DNA from: Andrena cerasifolii
Taxonomy: Eukaryota > Arthropoda > Insecta > Hymenoptera > Andrenidae
Assembly: GCF_050908995.1 (NCBI RefSeq)
Contig: NC_135121.1
Location: 4,898,001 to 4,962,000 of the forward strand
Direction: 5' to 3'
Length of the DNA: 64,000 nucleotides
This document shows positions 57,231 through 64,000 of this stretch, piece by piece. Positions within the stretch are counted from its first letter, which is position 1; every line of letters starts with the position of its first letter. The position numbers and the translations under genes were made by a program. Below the pieces are notes generated by a model that saw nothing but the letters and a program-made list of their open reading frames with translations, made no database searches and was not told the origin of the DNA.

Positions 57231-59001
57231 AGTCGCAGGAGATCAGTCTTTTGGACCCCACGATACGATCATCAAACCTTACACATCTCGAGTCCTACTT
57301 ACGGAGAACTTTAAAAACAAAAGGTTTACAGTGCACTGGTGACTTCACATAAATAAATGGTGTAACGAAGTAATAACCGAAGTGTAATTAATTTCATAAC
57401 CACATCGATGTCAAGTTTCTACCGACATACAAGTTGACACTTTGATGTGGAATTATAAGTGCAGTAGGTAAATAATCATTTATTACGATATTGATATTTA
57501 TAATATTGACTGTCAGTTACACTTTGTGAGTCGTTGCAAGCCAGTAAACACGATTTGAATGTATACATAAGGTGAACATGGTCAATCTATCATATTTTGC
57601 AATGGAAAATTCGCTCCTATGTCGTGTTGTATTGATTATTTGCTTATAATTTTGTATCAAAGGGTTTATAGCTAACCTTCATACAACATAGGAACGAAGA
57701 ACATCCTGTATTTTGTATTATAACATTTCGTCACTAAAATAGGAACGTAAACAGTTTAGACATTTTAACCGGCAACTAATATTATTAATACTAAAATAAT
57801 ACAATTGTTGTATAATATGATATTGTAATATTTCCCAACAAAAAGAAGTACGTATTGAATATGAAAATGAGAAGATACCCTGAGCGTGAACAAATATTTT
57901 AATACATGTAAAAGTGAAAAGGTTTGATGTATCCAGTGTTTATTAAATTTCATAAAAAAAATTGGAAAAGAGTTATGTTATTTAAATATCAGAAAAAAAT
58001 AAGTGTCAAACAAATATGATAAATATATAGTAACTGGAAGATCTAAACATCTTATTTCGTTTTTCAATATGATATGTGGATAACATTCATGTGCTATTTT
58101 AAATCATCGTGTATAAAATAAAACCCTATCATCGCTATAACACCAAAATTATCTAACATATTACTGTACATATTTTATTAAATATTTCGGTAGTTGTAGA
58201 GACAGAAAGTATATTTACCTATACTTCCTAAAATATGCCTAGTATGTTAAAAATATAGTGACGAATAAGATCACGTGGTTAAGCTGTTGGTAGAACACTA
58301 TAAATTATTATGTCTATGTATTTCGATAAGTCAGAAAATTGGTTGTAATTATTTGGGGGTAATCAATCTCAATAAAATAAACCTTATAAATTTCCTCTGC
58401 GAGTACGAAAAGTTTCTGACAAGTATACAAATTGCAATGAATAAAACGATTAGAATTACGAGGGAATTATCGTTCGAGTGTTGCACATCAACACAATCAA
58501 GTGATTCTCTTGTTACCTCGACTAATTATGGATTATCACCTTGCATAACCGCGACAGATAGGAGGGACAGGAAATACCGCGACAACAAAGAGAACTGGAG
58601 ATGAGTCTTCCAAGCGCAACGCTTCGCTTCGGCGGCTTTTGGGAATTCACTGCGGAATGTACCCAGTATCGATTCGCCTGCAGTCGAACTCTAATAGCTC
58701 TGAAATACATGTGGCAGACAATCATAAAGGTAAATTGTCTCCCTATTAATAGACTTTTCTATGTACACCCATATGCTTGAATAAACTTATGAACGGTAGG
58801 ACTTCGATTATCCGAACGTCCATGGTCCGAATAATACTGCGCTGTAATGGAAAATAAATTTTCCCGACATATGCCACATGCCCCGTCTGCCAGCTTCTCA
58901 TTCTCCCGGTCAACTTATCACCCTCAATTCGTCGTTATTCGGCATACTAGGATATCAACTGGGGTTTATATAAAAACCGACTTTTGAAAAAAACGGTTTT
59001 T
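57231..59001. other. AT-rich intergenic region, nothing firm
   Basis: A plus frame of 109 codons (58275-58604) is unrecognised. TAGGACTTCGATTATCCGAAC at 58798 looks like one end of a pogo/Tigger-type element, with no convincing partner. Confidence 0.4.
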
Positions 59002-59241
59002 GAATTCCACTATTCCCCCAAAACCGGTTAAACCGGTTTTCGAATTCCACTATTCCCCAAAAACCAGTTAAACCGGTTTTCGAATTCCACTGTTCCCGAA
59101 AAACCGGTTATACCGGTTTTCGAATTACACTATTCCCCAAAAACCGGTTATACCGGTTGTCGAATTACAGTATTCCCCAAAAACCGGTTAAACCGGTTTC
59201 CGAATTCCACTATTCCCCAAAAACCGGTTAAACCGGTTTTC
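59002..59241 (+). repeat. 40-bp minisatellite, six units
   Basis: GAATTCCAC-type unit starts fall at 59002, 59042, 59082, 59122, 59162 and 59202, exactly 40 bp apart. Each unit carries TATTCCCC and AACCGGTTAAACCGG. Similar AACCGG words at 58975 and 59680-59750 suggest the array lies inside a larger element (about 58962-59770) whose ends I cannot fix. Confidence 0.92.
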
Positions 59242-60351
59242 GAATTTTCACAAAATATATATAATTAAAATAGTAAATAAATATTTGTATTTATTTTACA
59301 AATGTTCAGTTTCCTTAATATATATGGAATTACAAAAATATAACAAAATAAAATATACTGTATCTATACAAAACCAAATAAATAAATAAAAGATAACTAA
59401 AATACGCACAATTTTTTATTTCATTTAATATCTATGGATCCACAAAAATGCAACACAATAAAATAGACTGCATGCAAAGCCAAATGAAAAAAAAACTAAA
59501 ATCCGCACAAAATATAATTTTTTGACAGTGTAAACTATGAAAATATGAACTCATGAATAGAGCTTTACAGTAATGAGTAAACTGTTACATACTACAATAC
59601 GCTTGGGTCCGAGGCGAGTTTCAAGTAAAAATGTTTCTAATTAAATAATTAATTCATTTCTGCATATTAATTCTAATATATAAAACCGGTTTTTTAAATT
59701 TAAAACCTGGTTTTCGAATTTTACAAATTCATAAAAAAACGGTTTTTAAATCCGTTTTGATGCCTGTGATGGTTGTGTCGAAAGAGGGACAAAGGAGAGC
59801 CTGCATCTGAACTTTTCGTATGTGACTATTAATAAGCCACGCCTTTGAGAGCAACACCACCGTGGTGAGGAGTGTCCGTAGGTGAAGAGTCACAAGCCAC
59901 AAGGCCCCTTAAGGTCCCCGTACATAATCGAGCATGCTCGGTAGTGTGTAAGGGCCTTTAGACGTTGAAGCGTCCTTTGAGGTTCGCCGGCTGTCGACTT
60001 TGACTAAGTCGCACGTGTTTGGAAGGGTGCTTGCTTACAAAATGATATATGAATTAGGGACAAGCTTTGTATTTCTCATTATATTTTTATAACAGTGACG
60101 TCACCGAATTGCTGAAATCTTCCAGACCAAAACGAGACCAAACACAACAGTGTTGTGACTATTGGGACCTGACATGGGGGCGGGGCCTAGCCAAGATGGC
60201 GCCGATGTGGGTACATGATACATGTGTTGTATATGCGATAATGTAGTTTTTGCGAAAATGTTCCTTTCTATGCAAAGCATTTGTGATTGGGCAGGTTCAA
60301 ATCCCGCTCAACGGAATTTTTGCAACGGCACGAGAATAGGCAGGGATTGAT
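59242..60351. other. AT-rich then mixed intergenic region
   Basis: 59310-59520 contains a two-copy direct repeat of about 115 bp (ACAAAA-T-CAAC-AATAAAAT, then CCAAAT). 59905-59953 is an imperfect palindrome (AAGGTCCCCGTACA ... GTGTGTAAGGGCCTT around GAGCATGCTC). GCAGGTTCAAATCCCGCTC at 60291-60309 is B-box-like, but no tRNA fold is present. Confidence 0.4.
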
Positions 60352-60980
60352 GTGTACCCAACGAACGCTTCTACTTTCCGCCACCAGATGTCACGATGAC
60401 GGATGTCAGATCCCAATATGCCGCGGAACAATATTGGGTAAATCAATTCTGTATCATATGTCATTAAAAATAGTTCGAATAACGTAGTCTTTGGACTCAT
60501 CTCGATCACGAGAATTTCACGAGTCCATTGGTGCTACTTTCATCAAGATGTAACGAAGAATAAAAGATTTGAAGATTCCAGCACTACTACTTATTCTGAA
60601 CACTGAGTTTATCGCTACCGGTTTTCAGTCGTCGGGTGTATCTTCGACAAACGATTGGGCTATAGAACCTAAACAGGCATTGATACATTTGCTACCTTAA
60701 CCCGGTTCGGGGCTTGCGTCTGGTTTTGATTACGCGAGCCCTTAATCTGGCAGAAACGTATGTTCAGAACTGAATGCTTGGAATACATATCGGCACGTTT
60801 TTCGGCGACGAAAATAATTCTAAAAACGGTCTTGTGCGGGCTGCTTTTAATGATAAAAATTTCGATTCTCTTCCGAATTTCACAGACCAATTCTACGTCA
60901 TGTATGATTAAAAATATTCGGAATGAGGTCGAGTTTAGACTCATTCTCATCAGGAGAATCTCGGCAAGATCCATTGACAA
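60352..60980. repeat. Diverged dispersed-repeat region
   Basis: 60352-60415 matches 21251-21314. 60430-60545 and 60877-60975 are diverged direct copies about 447 bp apart (shared ATTAAAAATA, GGACTCAT/AGACTCAT, GAGAAT). Minus frames in both copies translate to similar peptides (FELFLMTYDTEL versus FRIFLIIHDVEL), so a once-coding repeat is possible, but no family is recognised. Confidence 0.45.
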
Positions 60981-61891
60981 TACTATAACAAAGGTTTAAT
61001 AGGGAATATCCATATATATAGAAGTCGAACTATGCATGTTTGTTAGGTAAAGGCTTCTATACCTAGATACCTACCGTTCAATGTATCCGCACCGGCATGA
61101 ATATTCTTCGATACCCTAGAAAAAATACTGTGGGGGTCCCCACTCCCACAACCAGTCCTAAAACCCAATACCTCTTACGCCCAAAAAAATTTGTGTTATA
61201 TCTCAATAATTTTCAATAATTCTAAGGAGCAATATCTGAAGATAGTGGATAAATAAATAAATAACTATTCCTTTTAAAGAAGGAATATGTGAGAACAATT
61301 AATTCTTCACGTATTCCATCTTAAAAATAAAATAAAAAATAAATAACTGTACCGTTTTAGAGAAATAAAAAATGTCTGGATATATCTTCTATATTACATA
61401 CCTACTACTTAGCAAAATACCCGTGCTTCGCTAAAGTAGAATAATTAAAAGGAATTACTTTTATATCTGTTTTTTAAATATTTTTTTATCTAATTTCTGT
61501 AAAGTAACCTTTGTATGTATAACGAATATTTATATATGTTCGTTCGCACCTACCATTAAGAAATTAAGGTCCCCAATTCAGTGTACACTTATTGTTAGAA
61601 CGGCATGTTACAAATACCTACAGCTGCTGTACAAACCACGGACGAGTTTCTATCTTGTAAATAATTAATTTTACAGAAAGAAAGCAACTAAATTTTTAGC
61701 AAAAATCGAACTTTTTTTAAATGCTACCATTCTGCAAATTTTTATTGTGTGGGGCCCTCTGTGGTTCCACCCATAGCGACAACCATAATAAAGAAAATAG
61801 ACGTTTGTTTTCCATATTAGATGCCTAAATAGTCCCCACACCATCACCGGACCGAAAAGGATTTTTTTAAAGCAGTTTGCACCATCGACTA
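60981..61891. other. Intergenic region, repeat-like
   Basis: AATACCCGTGCTTCGCTAAAG at 61408 resembles the end of a repeat widespread in insects. No partner end was identified. No gene. Confidence 0.35.
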
Positions 61892-62080
61892 TATCTATGT
61901 ATACAGTGTCAGTGTTTTATCCTACAACCCACGCTAGCGCGAACTTGTAAAATGGCAACAGTGTCTCGCGGACGCAATCCACTACAACCATGCACCGGCC
62001 CAGCGGAGAGCTGGACAGCAGTGATGCCCGAGCTCCAAAAGTTTTGGGATGGACTCTTTCAACTTAACGTCGCAAAGAGC
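61892..62080 (+). repeat. Left arm of a ~190-bp inverted pair
   Basis: It is the inverted counterpart of 62990-63190. Shared blocks include GTTTTATCCT, ATGGCAACAG, CCATGCACCG and CGCAAAGAGCT. The arms differ at many positions. The TA-flanked element at 62083 begins at the very end of this arm. Confidence 0.8.
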
Positions 62081-62082
62081 TA

Positions 62083-62403
62083 AGGTGAATGTCCCAATTT
62101 TTGCTCATGTCCCCATTTCTGCTCATCTCGTATTTTTCTTATTATTATATGCGTTACGTTTGTACTATATTTGCAACAAAGTAATGCTAAATTATTTAAA
62201 CATTTACACAGCATTATATATTTAATTACAAATTACAAATAGTTAAACATATTAAAATATCCGTTTTAAATAGTTTTTGAATTGGTTGATTTATTATTAA
62301 AGAATTAATTAATTACTCTGCAAATTTTGATCACAAACAAATTTTTTACCCCTTCTTTATGACGAGTTACTTCTTAAATGAGCAGAAATTGGGACATTCA
62401 CCT
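62083..62403. mobile_element. TA-flanked MITE, TIR AGGTGAATGTCCCAATTT
   Basis: The left end AGGTGAATGTCCCAATTTTT and inverted right end AGGTGAATGTCCCAATTTCT, both reaching GCTCAT, are bounded by TA (62081-62082, 62404-62405). The element is 321 bp with an AT-rich centre. The opposite arm of the host inverted pair continues past the homologous point (AGAGCTATTC) without it. Confidence 0.85.
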
Positions 62404-62989
62404 TATTAACTACCCCTTACGTCTGATCTAGGTATGCACAGCATTAAGGACAAAATCATAAAAAAGAAAACCAGAAGAATAGATTCTGAGAGTTGCAAAA
62501 CTAACACATAATTTAATACAAATTTAATTTCTCAATTTCTGAAAGTAATGATACAGAAACAACTTGCCTATTGTTTATCAACACCGCGAATTTTAAAAAG
62601 AGCATTAAATGCAGTATCAAATAAACAGTTTGCAAAAGCTTTTTACAACAATTATGGTTTAAAAATTGATAGAAAAAATATTAAGTAAATGTAAAATATT
62701 TAAAATTATTTATAGTTCAAAAGTTATACGAAAAAGGCCCCAAATTTTTCTTCTCATTTTTCGGCGCAAATTGCATTCCAATATCGTTTATACTTCAAAA
62801 GTTATACGAAAAAGTAACGGTGGCTGTGTCGGAGACACAGCCGGAACCCTTTAAAACGTAGAAAAATACGTCACGCGTGCTGTAGAGTTGCTAACGTGGT
62901 ATGAAAGACAATGAACGAAGACATAATTAATTTTATTTATTTCAAAATCATCACACAAATTTTTCAACCCGGGCCGGGAAATTCTGAAT
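62404..62989. other. AT-rich spacer with a small hairpin
   Basis: TCAAAAGTTATACGAAAAAG occurs at about 62717 and 62793. GGCTGTGTCGGAGACACAGCC (62822-62842) is a 9-bp perfect hairpin. No gene. Confidence 0.5.
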
Positions 62990-63190
62990 AGCTCTTTGCG
63001 AGGTTAATTTGAAAGAGACCTTCTCAAAATTCTCGAAGCTCAGGCTTCACATCCTGCGGTCGCTGGCAGCTCTCTGAACGCCGGGACGGTGCATGGCTGT
63101 AGTCAAATGCGTCTGTGAGGCGCTGTTGCCATGTTACCTGTTCGCGCGAGCGCGGGTTGCAGGATAAAACGCTGACATTGTATATGCGAT
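62990..63190 (-). repeat. Right arm of the inverted pair with 61892-62080
   Basis: See the left arm. This arm lacks the TA-type insertion and retains the flank AGCTATTCAGAATTTCCC, serving as an approximate empty site. Confidence 0.8.
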
Positions 63191-64000
63191 TAAAATGCTA
63201 AAAAATTCTAAGTATTACTTCAAACATACCTTAATATTCCGGCAAAAACGCCAGACAGTATAAACTTATAGTTGTTGTTAAATAAATTCCCGAAGACGGT
63301 GTTCGAAAACGGGCAGTTACACTCGAGTACCCCCTCAGGGGTTGATTAGGGCAAATTTGGAACTTGGTTTTTAGGCATTTGTGTTGGTAACCTTTGTAAG
63401 TAAAAACCAAGTTGATATACACATAATCGGATCTAAGAGATATTAAGGAGTCCGAGAACCTTTTCACTCTCGTAGGGACGGAATTTTGTAAAATCCTTCC
63501 TTAGTGGGTGCCTACGTCATTCATAAAAACAATGTACTTCCCAAATTTCACGTTCCTAGGTTAAACGGTTTGAACTGGGCGTTGATGAGTCAGTCAGTCA
63601 GTCAGTCAGTCAGGACTTTTTCTTTTATATAATAACAATCTAAAATAAAATAGAATAGATCAAATAGAATGTATGTCTGTATATTCCCTCTTAAACCCTT
63701 TAACCGATCTAGATCAAATTTTGCATGATTACTCTCTAGAACCCTGCGGAAAATATAGGCTACCATGAAGCCTGGACATCCAACCCTTCCCTCTTATTTC
63801 ATCCTCTTAACACTTGGTGATAATCAAAGTTTTGCTCTGGCAACATCGGGTACTTTAAGCTAGCAGAAACCAAAATTTGCTTTACTTGATGACTCATTGG
63901 AGGTTCGACTGTCGCGCGAGCGAAGGATCGCTGAGAGCGCCGAACTACAGAGCTCCGAGCTTCGTTTATTGTCAAAGTAAACATTCGGGACTCTCCGACA
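63191..64000. other. Repeat-like end region
   Basis: 63588-63614 is a (CAGT)n run, followed by TTTTATATAATAA. This arrangement is familiar from a common insect repeat end. 63660-63760 (AACCGATCTAGATCAAATTTTGC) is also repeat-like. No gene is recognised to the window edge. Confidence 0.4.

Noticed and set aside
58798..58860. Pogo/Tigger-like terminus GACTTCGATTATCCGAAC
   Set aside because: No inverted partner or TA-bounded element could be established, so it is only mentioned in the region note.
60287..60309. B-box-like GGTTCAAATCCCGCTC suggesting a tRNA or SINE
   Set aside because: No A box at the right distance and no cloverleaf can be drawn from the surrounding sequence.

Overview
The window looks like a repeat-dominated, gene-poor intergenic stretch of an arthropod nuclear genome. 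It is AT-rich with CpG-containing islands and packed with non-autonomous DNA transposons. The repeat style (hAT, pogo-like, TTAA-type and TA-type elements, and Ac-like ends) fits an insect, and I lean to Hymenoptera, but that is an impression and not proof. I found no intact protein-coding gene, no rRNA, no convincing tRNA and no CRISPR array. Nearly all the open reading frames are chance products of AT-rich sequence, satellites or inverted repeats. The one long frame (20419-21072, minus) is an 8-bp satellite read through.

The recognisable coding material is transposase debris, all on the minus strand. It comprises a PIF/Harbinger (HARBI1-like) DDE fragment (9744-10274), a SWIM zinc-finger C-terminus of a DDE-type transposase (14356-14840), a mariner/Tc1-like helix-turn-helix fragment (22263-22530) and a piggyBac C-terminal fragment (25086-25385). 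There are also two solo LTRs of one family (52441-52869 and, less certainly, 23964-24633) and a copia-like LTR candidate (29661-30019).

Layout: 0-10 kb holds a palindromic hAT element with a perfect target duplication (528-915), two more hAT-like elements (3692-4057, 7055-7629), a foldback repeat (8792-9233) and a Harbinger remnant cut at a TTAA site by another repeat. 10-20 kb has an AT-rich hAT with internal tandem units (11733-12289), a double-hairpin pogo-like element (13390-13972), the SWIM element, and a TA-flanked element next to a foldback (16618-18112). 20-32 kb has a hAT element whose core is about 80 copies of an 8-bp satellite (20275-21217), the piggyBac and mariner remnants, a compact hAT (25567-25807), a tandem-repeat hAT (27558-28046), an inverted 32-bp satellite (30441-30760) and a TA-flanked element. 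32-45 kb holds TTAA elements (36364-37086, 42105-42433), minisatellites of about 115 and 172 bp, and a foldback. 44.5-45.3 kb is a nested hAT-in-hAT insertion with both target duplications intact. 45.9-57 kb is rich in foldbacks, including one flanked by a 10-bp duplication (55748-55971). 59-64 kb has a 40-bp minisatellite and an inverted pair of about 190-200 bp interrupted by a TA-flanked insertion.

The elements do not form a pathway. What the window records is layered transposition, with insertions into older repeats, and a short terminal motif (TGACAAGGGA-like) shared by many otherwise different repeats. I did not find a new gene system; the most unusual items are listed as findings.
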